From: Apostichopus japonicus
Taxonomy: Eukaryota > Echinodermata > Holothuroidea > Aspidochirotida > Stichopodidae
DNA: 64,000 nucleotides
Direction of reading: 5' to 3'
Assembly (NCBI RefSeq): GCF_037975245.1
Contig: NC_092562.1
Span: forward strand, 30,704,054 to 30,768,053
A model generated the notes under the pieces. It was not told the DNA's origin. It did not search any database and was given only the letters and a program-made list of their open reading frames with translations. How positions within the stretch are numbered: position 1 is the first letter of the stretch; every line of letters begins with the position of its first letter. Position numbers and translations under genes: made by a program. This document shows, in pieces, positions 47,633 to 58,720 of the stretch.

Positions 47633-48256
47633 CTGAGCGATTAAATCCACTAACTGGACTGGCAGGAGTTGCTCCACTACCTATTGCTCCTGTTGTACCA
47701 TCAGTAACTGGGCTAGCTGATGTATCTGTAGATACAGATGAGACAGGAGTTGCTCCACTACCTGTTGCTCCTGTTGTACCATCAGTAACTGGACTGGCTG
47801 ATGTATCTGTAGATACAGATGAGACAGGAGTTGCTCCACTACCTGTTGCTCCTGTTGTACCATCAGTAACTGGACTGGCTGATGTATCTGTAGATATAGT
47901 TGAGACAGGGGTTGCTCCACTACCTGTTGCTCCTGTTGTACCATCAGTAACTGGACTGGCTGATGTATCTGTAGATACAGATGAGACAGGAGTTGCTCCA
48001 CTACCTGTTGCTCCTGTTGTACCATCAGTAACTGGACTGGCTGATGTATCTGTAGATACAGATGAGACAGGGGTTACTCCACTAACTGTAGATCCTGCTG
48101 TATCGCCAGTAACTAGACTGGCTGGTGTATTAGTAGATACAGCTGAAACAGGTGCTGCTCTAATACCTGTTGTTCCTGTTGCATCTTCAGTAACTAGACT
48201 GGCTGGTGTATCAGTAGATACAGCTGAAACAGGTGTTGTTCCACTACCTGTTGTTC
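47633..48256 (-). CDS. Stalk exon of block C: five 81-bp coding repeats
   Basis: A 624-bp exon with the same acceptor (TATGTAACAG|GAACAACAG) and donor (CGCTCAG|GTATG) as block B, phase 1 at both ends. Three diverged units are followed by five young 27-residue units, one with the variant VSTISTDTSASPV. Its C-terminal end (SPVSGFNRS) is identical to that of block B. The next exon in transcription order within the window would be Ig1 of block B, in frame. Read-through again gives GMFL and a stop. Confidence 0.75.
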
Positions 48257-48355
48257 CTGTTACATATAAAATATTGTGCAAATTATTGTCAACTAGAGCA
48301 ACCAGGCCAGCTGTGTCTTAATTGGAATCTGGCAGAAAACTTGAGCACATGGAAA

Positions 48356-48766
48356 CATATCATCCATTTAAACTGGTAGATGTCGATTTAAATTCACATA
48401 TACCGATTTGTTTTACGTATCATCCATTTCAATAAGTATATGTCAATTCAATTCAGTATATGATGATTTTGAACTGGTAAAAATCGAATTAAATTGGTAT
48501 AACGTTGATTTAAAATGACAAACACCAATGTAATTTGACATATCATCAATTTAATCTCGTAGTTGTCGACTTAAATCAATATGTCGATTTAAACTGCAGG
48601 TTATAAAGAAAATTTAAATCGACATCTACCAGTTTTAATCGATGTCAATTTTAATCGATAAGAGTCAATTTAAGCTGCTATAAATTGGTATAAGTCGAAG
48701 AAAATTGGTATTCATGTCATTTTAAAATTGGTATGTTTCGATTTGAGACTGATGCCCAGCCAGAGT
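48356..48766. repeat. Duplicated copy of the TCGATTTAAA-rich repeat, block C
   Basis: Direct repeat of about 47025-47425. It joins block C sequence abruptly after CACATGGAAACAT, where blocks A and B continue with a different sequence, so this is a rearrangement junction. Confidence 0.75.
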
Positions 48767-49658
48767 GAGCAGATGTGTATTGGGGACTTTTCATTATGTC
48801 ATGAAGTGCATATTTCGGACTTGTCTTGGAATTTCATACTAACTAAACAGGAACCAGTGCTTCCCACCAATGGAGAACAAGGTCATTTGTCATTGCTGTT
48901 CTTTGTCAAGCGACAAATTTAAACAAGTTTTGTTTCCCTGAAATATGCCCCCTACCCATCTCTCTTCCTCTATACAGTAATTGTCTTTAGAAACAACATA
49001 ATAAACTATGCATAACCAAGACTGGACTGGATAAACTTTAGAGGTGAACAATGTATGAATGTTTTATGTACATATTTAGCTTTAACGGTGAACAATGTAT
49101 CTATGTTTTATGTACATATTTGACTTGAAATGTATATTCACTTGAAGTGTGTATTAGCCAGCAGGTTGTGCATATTGGCTGTATCATGTTGTATTGTTTC
49201 ATATTTAACGCATAAAATGCTAATACAGCAGTTTCACACGAGTGGTGCCTCCATGTGCGTTTAGTGTACATATTTATGTGCGTATTTATTGCAATACGCA
49301 TTTCCTTTGGGCATTTTTTAACCTAAAGTGAGTATTCATACTGTTTGAAGTGCATTTTATTCAACAGGTTGCGCATATTGATGGCATTTTCATGTGCGAT
49401 TTGTAAAAATGCACGCGTAGTGAAGTGAATAAACAGAAGTAAACTTTTGTGTACGGAAATTAGGCCACTCACCTGACATTCCTCAGCCATCTAGGATGAT
49501 GCAGACATCACCAGTAAAAATTATTCATTAATTTGCATGAAAAAAATTAATGGCTGTTAAATAAATATTGCCATTATCCATCAATATAGATAAATCCATG
49601 CTCCAATAACTGTTCAGTTACCAGCATATAGCAGTAATGACATAATGAAAATACATAC
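48767..49658. other. Block C segment without match in blocks A or B
   Basis: Apart from two short direct repeats (GGTGAACAATGTAT...TTTTATGTACATATTT near 49043 and 49086), no repeat, exon or RNA gene was recognised. Confidence 0.4.
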
Positions 49659-49793
49659 ATTGACAGTTTGTTCCTCTCCAGCCATCCTTGCATTGGTTGT
49701 TTCCACACACACCTGTGTCTAAAGCACAGAGAGCGTTATCTGCACAATGACACTCCTGTTTACAGTTAGCGCCAAACGTCCCTGTTTCACACT
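49659..49793 (-). CDS. EGF-like module exon (EGF-c), block C
   Basis: A 135-bp counterpart of 16634-16768. The frame is open with all cysteines. The donor is weaker (CAAT|GTATGTAT in place of GTAAGTA). Replacements relative to block A include K to T, T to A and E to K. The phase is 1 at both ends, so it could be spliced to the block C stalk exon. Confidence 0.75.
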
Positions 49794-50729
49794 CTGGAAA
49801 GAATTGAAGAAGGTAAAATGTAAGTCATGACATTGCTGATGAAGTACTGAAACATGGTTGTGATATCAGAAAACTAAAGAGCACACATTACAGATATGAT
49901 CTATACTGCTAAAATAATCGTTCTGAGAGACCTGTAATGTGCAAAGTGATAGAATGTATATACTATCAATGAAAGTCAACAAACTCCTACAAGGTACAGT
50001 ACCTAGTCATAAAAGTGACATTTCTTCCAATTTTGCAGAATGGATAATTGGATGATCTCCCTTATTTCAAATATCAGGAAGCTGTCTCTACCAAAAACAG
50101 AAGCCACAAATGGAGTCTATTGAATGATGACACCACTAACACCATTGAAACTATTGTCAGCATTGAAAGATAAACGGTATAGCTTCTTGCCGTTTTACGA
50201 CGCGTTAAAAATTCAGATAAAAGAGAATGATAAAAATACAATGTTATCACTTAACAATATGAATGTAATATCTTCCTTTTGGGAAGCTTCTTCAAATAAA
50301 ATATTAAAGAGCAAATTCACCGTCAGAACAGGAATTTCAGTATATTTATTACCATGTTTCAACAACAAAGATACCAAATCAGAAAAAAAAATTACAGTGT
50401 ATAAATTAAGTAATATGACATGTATGTTCATATCAACACATATAGCTTAACACACACCCTAACTTGATGTTCATATGCCAAAAGTGTTGTTAACAACAGT
50501 TTTTGGACAGCTCACACACGTTTCACTAATATGATTAACATTAATATTTCCAAATCAAAACATATATCAGGAAAATAATTAAACATGATACAAAGAAAGG
50601 AAGACCTCATCGATATAGAGTCTGTATCTACAGCCTATCATTTATTCTAAGCAATTATATTGGTGACTATTCTAATCGACTCAACAATCTGTTTGTCATA
50701 ACTTCTTATAAACAAAGTAGTATTGATAC
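49794..50729. other. Intron between EGF-b and EGF-c, block C
   Basis: Homologous to the same introns of blocks A and B, without the solo LTR. No exon was recognised. Confidence 0.5.
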
Positions 50730-50885
50730 CTTCTGTACAGTTTAGTCCTTTATAGCCAGCAGGACAGAAACAGCCAAGAGGATCAGGATAACAGATGATT
50801 GCACCCTGACATCCATCAGCATGGTCATCACCAGAATCATCACATTTATACTCAGCATTCTGACCAAAGACATTCCTTCCATGAA
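50730..50885 (-). CDS. EGF-like module exon of Tie type (EGF-b), block C
   Basis: A 156-bp exon that differs from blocks A and B at two bases only, both silent. It keeps IICYPDPLGCFC and the same splice sites and phases. Confidence 0.85.
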
Positions 50886-52486
50886 CTGTTGATGAAAATA
50901 TGATAGTATTTATGTTATTTAGATCCTCCTGCAAGCAGGAACTTGTGAAGAAGCCATCATTGCCTGGCTTATCAAAGCCTCAAGCTGACCGAAGTCAGTC
51001 TCTTAGAGTTATATTTAACGTCCATGATTATGAATTGTCAATTGTCAACAACTCTGCAACTGGACGACAAACATTCATCTTGGAGTGACTCGAACTCGGG
51101 AACTTATGATTGAAAGGCGCCGGCGTTAACCCACTGAGACACTCCACTCGCCTTTGTAATATGGTAAATATACCCTACAGCTTGGTAGAGATGGTGATAT
51201 CGTTGCCCCTGGGGATAATTACTTGGTAGGCTATTTCTGAAGCAGGCTTTATAATCCAAGAAGCTCCACTCAAATATATGATTAAAACATTCTATTGATT
51301 GGGAGATGATTTATTCTCTCCCTGATACAATTACAAGTTCAACTAAAGCAAATAGGTATATATTATATGGCGGTAATATTGATAGTGAGCACTGGTGGTG
51401 GGAAGCCAACCCAAGTTAGCAAGACAAGATGTGCGAGAGCATTGAGGTCTTTAACGTTTTACTCCCAAGCTATTATGGAAGCCAATGAGCAGAATACCTC
51501 ACCAGTTAAATGAGTAAGATAAGAATTTTTCACCAGTTGAGCATAGTGCAGTGTTATATTGGTTTAGTTTTTCTGTGTCACCACGAGTTGTATTTGAACA
51601 CTGTCAAAAATTATTAACTTAGTGTGAAAGAGATGTACTGTGTTCATTATACAGTTCGGTTTGTATTCAGAGTTGTCACGAACACTATAGTATTGCTTGT
51701 TTGGTTATTGTATTTTCTTCTATGTATTTCACATTATTTTTGTGTAAGAGTGATTATCTGTAATCTTACTGTATTGGCTGAGACTGTTGCCCCTGGTGTG
51801 TAAGAAGGTTTGAATTTCATTTTGAAGAATTTCATGTTAGCCATTTATTCCATCTGACATCACGATTCCTTGCAACATACAGTATTTTCATGTGTCCAAA
51901 TTTGATCAAAGAGATTGTTTATTGTGTTTGTCTGTTGACTTCCGGAATGGCTATCATTTTCTCCTGCAAACCCTGTCTGGCAGAGACAAAGGTACTTAAA
52001 TCTGTAATATCTCTCGCTATCTGCGGTTTGCTTCACTAATAAGCAGTAAAGTTAGAACTGATGTTGGCAAGATTTCTGACAACAAAAACCAGATCGGTGA
52101 CACAATCTGGCCAGAGACATGTAATCATGAACAGCTGATAAGATTGAGGTTAATTCAAAATTAATACTTAAATTACAAGTGAATGTCTCTTAATGTTGAT
52201 ATTATTTCCTGAATCCAGCTGAAGATCAAACTTGAATTTAATAGTACAATTAATCTTAGTAAACCATAACAAACATTGAGAGCATCTAGTTACATGTTTA
52301 TTGAGTGACTGATTATGGTATCATCCCTAACATTTCTTTACTACAAGAGTTGAAAGTGAAGAGCACATTATTAATCAGTGTTGATTCAGCAATTCTTTGC
52401 TAAGTGCTGCTTGAGGGTAAAGGTACTTACAGTAACAAGAAAATCATGCATTGTTAATTGTTAAGACAATTAATTAATAAACTTAC
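50886..52486. other. Intron between EGF-a and EGF-b, block C
   Basis: Contains the tRNA-like repeat copy (51083-51152), with a damaged A box. No THAP insertion is present: CATGCATTGTTAATTG is continuous at about 52446-52461. Confidence 0.5.
51083..51152 (-). repeat. tRNA-like head of a SINE-type repeat, block C copy
   Basis: The B-box-like CCCGAGTTCGAGTCAC is kept, while the A-box region is shortened (GTGTCTCAGTGGGTTAACG on the minus strand). Confidence 0.5.
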
Positions 52487-52621
52487 TATTTTCACAATTG
52501 TTTCCACTGAATCCAGGAGGACAAAGACACAGACCAGTTAAATCTGAGCAAACTCCTCCGTTGATACAAGGTTCACATGTATTAGTACAGTCAGGTGGAC
52601 TCCACATGTTCTCTGGACATT
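52487..52621 (-). CDS. First EGF-like module exon (EGF-a), block C
   Basis: The 135 bases are identical to the block A and block B copies, with acceptor TTTTAG|AATGTCC and donor AATA|GTAAGTT. It is the most 5' coding exon recognised in the window. The Ig exons that should precede it are not found, because block homology ends at about 52830. Confidence 0.85.
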
Positions 52622-53536
52622 CTAAAATGTAAAGGAATATATTATAACATTGATGAATCAGTTTGCATTTTGTTCTTTCTTGTTTTCATACATTTTGTTC
52701 TTCATAAAGTATTGGAAATACAAAGGTTCTACAGTACAAATCTTTAACATACAACATGGTATCCTTGATGTATTTCAAAGTTTTTGCTAATCAAATCTAT
52801 TTAAACATACAACATGCTATCCTTGATGTAAGGTGAAGCCTGTAGGCAAACTGTCTAAGCTTAGTGCCACCATGGTATGGTGCGAAGCGTTCAATAAAAG
52901 TTTGGCCAAAAATGCCTCCAAGATCGCTGGAAATGGCACTTCCCAGGCCTTGTAAGTTGCATCTAAGCATTTTCTATTTGAAATTACTAGCCATATTGTA
53001 CCTTATCTACTTGGTACGGGGTACCTGTAACTGTATGCCAAAAAGACATTCGTCTTGTCTTTCATCATGCTATGAGCAAGGCATATACCACAAACACATA
53101 CATGCACATACACACCATTTAGATTGCATAGCTAACCATTGTTATTTGTACAAAAAAGTCAGTGCATGAAATATGAACACTTAAAGAATGTTATCAGTCA
53201 TGAAGATTTCAGTAAACTCAACCGCCAGTCTTAACTGATTGCACAGATATACATTATGTATGTCAGTATCTCATCCCACACTACAATTTTACACATTGCG
53301 ATCTTCCCTGCCTAAAGTAAATACCATCCTATAGATCGAGTCCCCTGTTTTGGGCCAAAAACAGTCAAGATTGAATATCTACCTTGCAGTTAGAATGCTA
53401 GCCATCCTGAATGCTACTCTACACAAATTCATGATTTAAACACAAAGTGTACTATCTCAGTGGTCAAGCCAAATTTGTTTTTACACAGGTAAGTAGAAGA
53501 TCGAACACTTGTGTTTACAACGGTATGATGAATCCT
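52622..53536. other. End of block C homology and unassigned DNA
   Basis: Tandem-repeat units similar to those at 21470 continue to about 52830. The following stretch (52840-52960) resembles the hAT-like MITE interior (GCCTCCAAGATCGCTGGAAA, then TGGCACTTCCCAGGCCTTG). No exon was recognised after that. Confidence 0.4.
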
Positions 53537-54564
53537 GGGCCTTGTTCACACTTAAGAACGCACTCGTACCTCAAGTCCACAAGGACGATTATAATTCCTT
53601 TAGTGTGAACGCTCATGTACTCTTACTTCAAGCCCCCGCGTGCACTCTTAAGAATACTCCTCTTATCAGGGTTTCTTCAAGCCCTCTTGCATTCTTAATA
53701 ATTGTAATGTGAACGGTCGCGGACTTATGGTGAACCAAGTTTTTCCGGTTAATTTATAATATCCGCTCTATCCAGTTGCGATTTGGCGGGTATATTTTTG
53801 AACGTGCAATAGGCCTACGGCACCAATCTGTCTTAGTGCACAGATCGGTGAGGCATACCTATGTTGTGCTTGTTTGTTCAAGTATCAGACTACTACCTTT
53901 CTTTACCAAAGCACTACCTAACAACTCCAACTCACAGGTTTTTTAAGAGGCTAAATTGGTAATTTTATGTTAATTTCGAAACGGATGATTTAGAATCGGT
54001 TGAAACGGCAATTTAACTAAAGGCTAAAACCATAACGTATGGCCTATCCTATAATGAAGTTAAACTAGCCTATGCATAGACCTTAGTATGTCTTTAGACC
54101 TAACATTAAATGCCTTTGATGTTGGATTAGCCTCAAATTAGACATCAGCAGTAGAACAGTGACTAGCAAGATCATTCGCTCATCCATTTGAAGGGTTTGT
54201 GAAGTGGTACGGATTGGGTTTGAAATTTGAATACAGTATTCTATTTATGTGCCATAACTGAACGTCCTGGCGCAGTGGTGTACGGAGAAGTACGTACCAA
54301 ATTACGTATTACTCCACTGCGCCGTGATTATTCAATTATAGTATACTGTATTCAAATTTCAAATACAGAACATGTGGCAACGGCAAACCACAGGGAAATG
54401 TTAACAGCTGATATGACCTATTCACGCCTGTGCATTATATTAATCTCTTGAGCGGACTTATTCGAAACTCATTCGTTCCTAAATTTGAGCGCGTCTCGTT
54501 CTTAATTGATAATCCTCCTCGCAGACTTAATATCAATAATCGCCATTGCGCTCTTACAAGGCCC
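53537..54564. mobile_element. GGGCCTTGT inverted-repeat element, copy 1
   Basis: Begins GGGCCTTGTTCACACTTAAG and ends ACAAGGCCC. The interior shares TATCCGCTCTATCCAGTTGC, the GACATCAGCAGTA region and the CGAAACTCATTCGTTC end with copy 2 at 57845-58720. About 1.03 kb with no transposase. No clear target duplication was seen, so the exact limits are approximate. Confidence 0.55.
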
Positions 54565-55850
54565 TACAAAGCAGTACTTGGGGTAGTTTATGCTATCAAG
54601 TAACAACTTATTAATGCTCAGTGAACTTGAGGAATGCCTACTGTATCTATGGGCAGGTTTGATCGACATGCCTGAAATACTTTACACAATGTACTTTTGT
54701 GGTGGTTGCACAGTAGTTAGTGGTGGTATATTGTTCAGTTCTATACCAGCACTATACAAAAAAGGACTATACAAAAAAGGTCAGCATCACCTACCTACTG
54801 AATAGGATTTGTGTAAATAGACTGGCAAGAATCCATTCAACGCTTTTCTAGATCAAATTGTTTTGCAAAACCTTTGACAGTGAGAACTTCCATGCAACTG
54901 TGCAAATTCCCACCCTTTATTCACTTAAGCTGTTATTTATTATTAATTGGCAAGATATTTATTTGATGAAATACGTACAGTACCATGCATGGCTCTGTCT
55001 TTCCAAAGCTGCCTTTTTCACTTCTTTGAATGAAGTCATTATAGGAACTATATGATATCTAGTATGACTCATGGCAGCATTTGTCTGTTCAAAATTTATA
55101 TGTGTTTGCACAGAATGTAAATAGTTACTTAATTCTGCTTATTAAAAAATTTACTGGAATTAAATTTTTATTCACATTAAACCTTTTTATTTCTGTAATA
55201 TAAAGCATCCATATTCATTATGCACCAGGTTTAACTACTATAAGCAAGAGCATGAGTTGATCCCTTCTTCTTTACCTTGCACTACCGGGGTAGAGCCTAT
55301 AGATACATTGTTGCTTTGATTTCTGCACCATTGTCTTCAAGATATTAAATATTAAAGGGAGATTTTAGTGACTGCAAATTTAAGACCTAAGATATCTGAA
55401 ACCTGTAGAAAGGTAAAACTAAGGTAAGGGAGCAGGAGGGCCATGTCCACATGCCTACCTGAACTACAGTAGGGCATTTTATATTGTGTAAGTTTGTTAA
55501 ATAAAACTAAACTGTTCCTGTTAGCCACATAAAACACACATGCAGGCACACATGTGATCCCAGAGTTTACCCGCTGATATTAACATACAAGCTTTTAGCT
55601 CTCATTATAAATAGGTGGTTAATTGTTCAAGAAAGGGCTGGTACTGTTGAGTAGTGATGAAATGACATCGCATATTAGGTATACTTTATATTTATATGCA
55701 AATGCTCCTAATTTGAATGTTATATGTAATTATATGTTGACAGAATGGTTTCATTTACTCAAGAGCAGAACATATTTGGTTCTTAAGCTTGAAGTTAGTT
55801 TTAGAGTAACCTCTAGCTATGTTTGTAGTTGAGTTGCAGTAGTTGAGAAG
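54565..55850. other. Unassigned intergenic DNA
   Basis: AT-rich, with only short unremarkable open frames. A direct duplication of the 14-bp ACTATACAAAAAAGG lies near 54750-54780. No gene or repeat family was recognised. Confidence 0.4.
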
Positions 55851-57130
55851 GGAGCAAGAAGCACTTATTAGCCCAGATGAGTCCAAATGGCAGAGAGCCA
55901 TGGGCAAGGTGGATGAAATCTCTATATGACAATGATAGAGAAGTTGCCAATGGATTGAAAGGCAGTTGGCAACAAGTGGGTGTTCAAAGTCTGGTGCTGA
56001 GGGCTCAGTTGAAGGGTACGAAGCTCAACTTGTGACAACAGGATTCTCTGAGACATTTGGAAATGAGAATGATGAAACCTTTTGCCCAGTGATCAAGTTT
56101 GAATCACTTAGAACTGCCACAGCCTTTAGCAGTGAAGAACGGACTGAAGCTGCATCAGATGGACATGAAAACTGCCTTTTTAAATGGCAGCCTTGGAGAG
56201 ACCTGTGCATACATATGTAACAGCCAGAGGGTTTTGTTTTGTCAATGGCCAATAACACCTTCTATGCAAACTAATTAAGCAAAGCATTTATGGCCTGAAG
56301 CAGTCGCCCCAATGTGATTCCTGCCTCTACAGGGCCTCAGAAGGAGAGGTGTTTATCATTGCCGTTTATGTTGATGATATTCTCTTGGCTGAAAAGGGTT
56401 ATAAACGAATGGAACAAGTCATCTCTCGCCTATCAGTTTGAAGTGAAGTTTATAGAAGAACTCCATATTTCTTGTTATGGTGTAGATCAAGGACTGTACT
56501 TTTCTCAGGCGCGTATCCAGGGGGGGCGTTGGGGGCACGTGCCCCCCGGGTAAGAAAAAGAGGAGAGAAAAAAAAAAAGAGAAGAAAAAAGGGAAAAAGA
56601 GGGGGGGAAGAGGATGAAGGAGAAGGAAGCGAAAACCGATGGTGGCGCTCCGCTTAGATAGTAATTCGCGCCCCTGGGTTAGAAAATCCTGGATACGCCG
56701 CTGAATCTGCTGTGGGCAGTTTGCTGTACCTATCAACTATGACAAGACCAAATATAACCTATGCATGAGCAGTATGGCAAGGTTCATTTCCAATCCAACC
56801 CATGGGTTGGATTGGCAATGCAGTAGCACTGTACAGTCATCAAACGTATTATGCGTTCCTTAAAGGTATCCGAAACTTTGCTCTAATGTACAGCAAAGAT
56901 GGCTCAAAGACTTCATTTGATACTCATATGCTGACTGGGCAGAAGATATCGATGACCAAATATCAAGCTCAGGATATTTGTTCCAGACAAGTGGAACTGC
57001 AGTCAGTTGGAAGAGCAGAAACAAGTGCTGCACTCTCTACTGTGGAAGCTGAATACATGGCATTGGTGAGTGCTGCATAAGAAGCAGTTTGGTTGCAGGG
57101 ACTAAACACCCATTTAAAAAGTGAATCTAC
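55851..57130 (+). pseudogene. copia-type pol remnant (RT and RNase H), interrupted
   Basis: Recognisable pieces lie in order but in different frames. They are ISPDESKWQRAMGK (start of the RT region), GAEGSVEGYEAQLVTTGFSE then ETFCPVIKFESLRTATAF, and IAVYVDDILLA (RT active-site YVDD). After these come SAVGSLLYLSTMTRP and YSKDGSKTSFDT, and finally ETSAALSTVEAEYMALVSAA (RNase H end). Frameshifts, stops (for example after LVSAA) and a MITE at about 56510-56703 make it non-functional. No LTRs were identified. Confidence 0.8.
56510..56703. mobile_element. Short hAT-like element inside the copia remnant
   Basis: Inverted ends CAGGCGCGTATCCAGG and, read inward from the right, CAGCGGCGTATCCAGG. The interior is purine-rich (AAAGAGGAGAG...) and contains GGTGGCGCTCCGCTTAGATA, shared with the element at the left edge. 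It separates VDQGLYFS from SAVGSLLYL of the pol remnant. The target duplication is not clear. Confidence 0.65.
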
Positions 57131-57844
57131 CATAAAAAAATAAAAAAATCATGAATTGCAAGGGGACAAATTTAAACAGCTGAGAAAGACTGTGGAGTCA
57201 AAGAATTGACTGGACCTTTTGCCTGCAATTGAAGAGTGTTAAAATATTAAAGTAATCTCATGTCGGACTGTATTTATACTGTATCTTTGTGTTATGCGTT
57301 AGCGTTATTTTTGTTAAGTATATGAACCCTCAAAAAATTGCATTATACTGTTACTCTTTATATAAACTCTGATGTCAAAGAGCCTGTAGAAATTACTGAG
57401 AAAGTTTCATGCCTGTAGTTTTATGAGAATGAAGTTCTGTACAAAGTAAACAGAAACTCAGAGCTAGCCTAGGGATAGGTAATCACAACTTTGTTTGCAA
57501 AGCAGGGCTTTTTATGTACAGGTACCACAAAAAGTATATTTAATACGTGGTAAAATAGACAAGTATTCTTGTATTGTTAGAATAGAAAAAAACGTATTTT
57601 AGAAAACTGGGACTAATTCATAAACCCTTTACACATTTTGCACAGAAAGCAACAAATTTTCAACAAGTTTTATGAATATCCCAGCCTTTGCTGCATATAT
57701 AACACTGATATATTTAACACAATGTGTTCATTTTGAAAAGCTTTTCTTAACTATTTCCTTGCTATTATTTGGTCAGTGAAGCATTTCTTCCTTTCAGGAA
57801 GTGCTAAAAGATGAGAATGTGGGGGCAATAGATCAACTTCATTT
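57131..57844. other. Unassigned intergenic DNA
   Basis: Sequence after the copia remnant. It may include retrotransposon 3' sequence, but no LTR or polypurine tract could be fixed. No gene was recognised. Confidence 0.35.
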
Positions 57845-58720
57845 GGGCCTTGTTCATGCTTCAGAACTCACCCGTACTTCTTGTCTGCATTGGTGATTCC
57901 CTTAGTGTGAACGCCAAATACTAATACTTAAAGTCCACGGGCCGTCTTAAGAATAGTCCTCCTTTGGGGGCTTCTTCAATCCCTCTTGCGTTTTTAATAA
58001 ATATAATATGAACGGTAAGTTATAAGTTATATAATATCCGCTCTATCCAGTTGCAATTGGGCGGGTATTTCTGAAGGTGCAGTACGTAAGTGTGTTTGTT
58101 TGTATACGTATCCAGGCAGTTGCCTTTCTTAACGAAACACTACCGAACAAGGCTATATGCGCACCCATTTCATTTTCCTTTGAGCCTATTCGACCAACAC
58201 TGCTAACAAGTTACCGTAAAGGTTGTCAGACAAACACAAACTGAAAAACGTAGTCTTCTTAAAATGTAATAAACTTTAATTCACTGTACACCGACTGCAC
58301 AGATTTTTGAAGAGACCAAAATTGGTTATTTTTTGTTTATTTCAAAACAGATGTTTTGGAGTTCGGTTACCATGGCAATTAGTAAACCATTATGTCTAGA
58401 CTGGCCTACAATGAAGTTACATCAGCCTAGGCATAGATCTTACTGGGTCTTTGGACCAAACATTAAATGACTTTGATGTTGGTTAGCCTCAAATATGACA
58501 TCAGCAGTAAAACGCTGACTAGCAAGATCTTTCACTCATCCATTTGAAGGGTTTGGAAGAAATTTGAATCTGGTTTAACGTGTATAGTGGTAATAATAGT
58601 GGTATGGAGTGCTTTGAATACAGTGAGCAATGATGCAATATTGCTGGTCAGTGGTGTACAGAGTAGTACTTTATTAGTACTTAATACGAAACTCATTCGT
58701 TCTTAAATGTAAACAAGGCC
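57845..58720. mobile_element. GGGCCTTGT inverted-repeat element, copy 2
   Basis: Begins GGGCCTTGTTCATGCTTCAG; its right end, read inward, is GGCCTTGTTTACATTTAAGA. Its right end leads directly into the tandem array, whose units each repeat this end (CGAAACTCATTCGTTC...AACAAGGCC). Non-autonomous, with no coding sequence. Confidence 0.6.

Noticed and set aside
47503-48321. Plus-strand open frame across the block C stalk exon
   Set aside because: Same antisense shadow as in block B; it begins in a MITE fragment and has no supporting signals.
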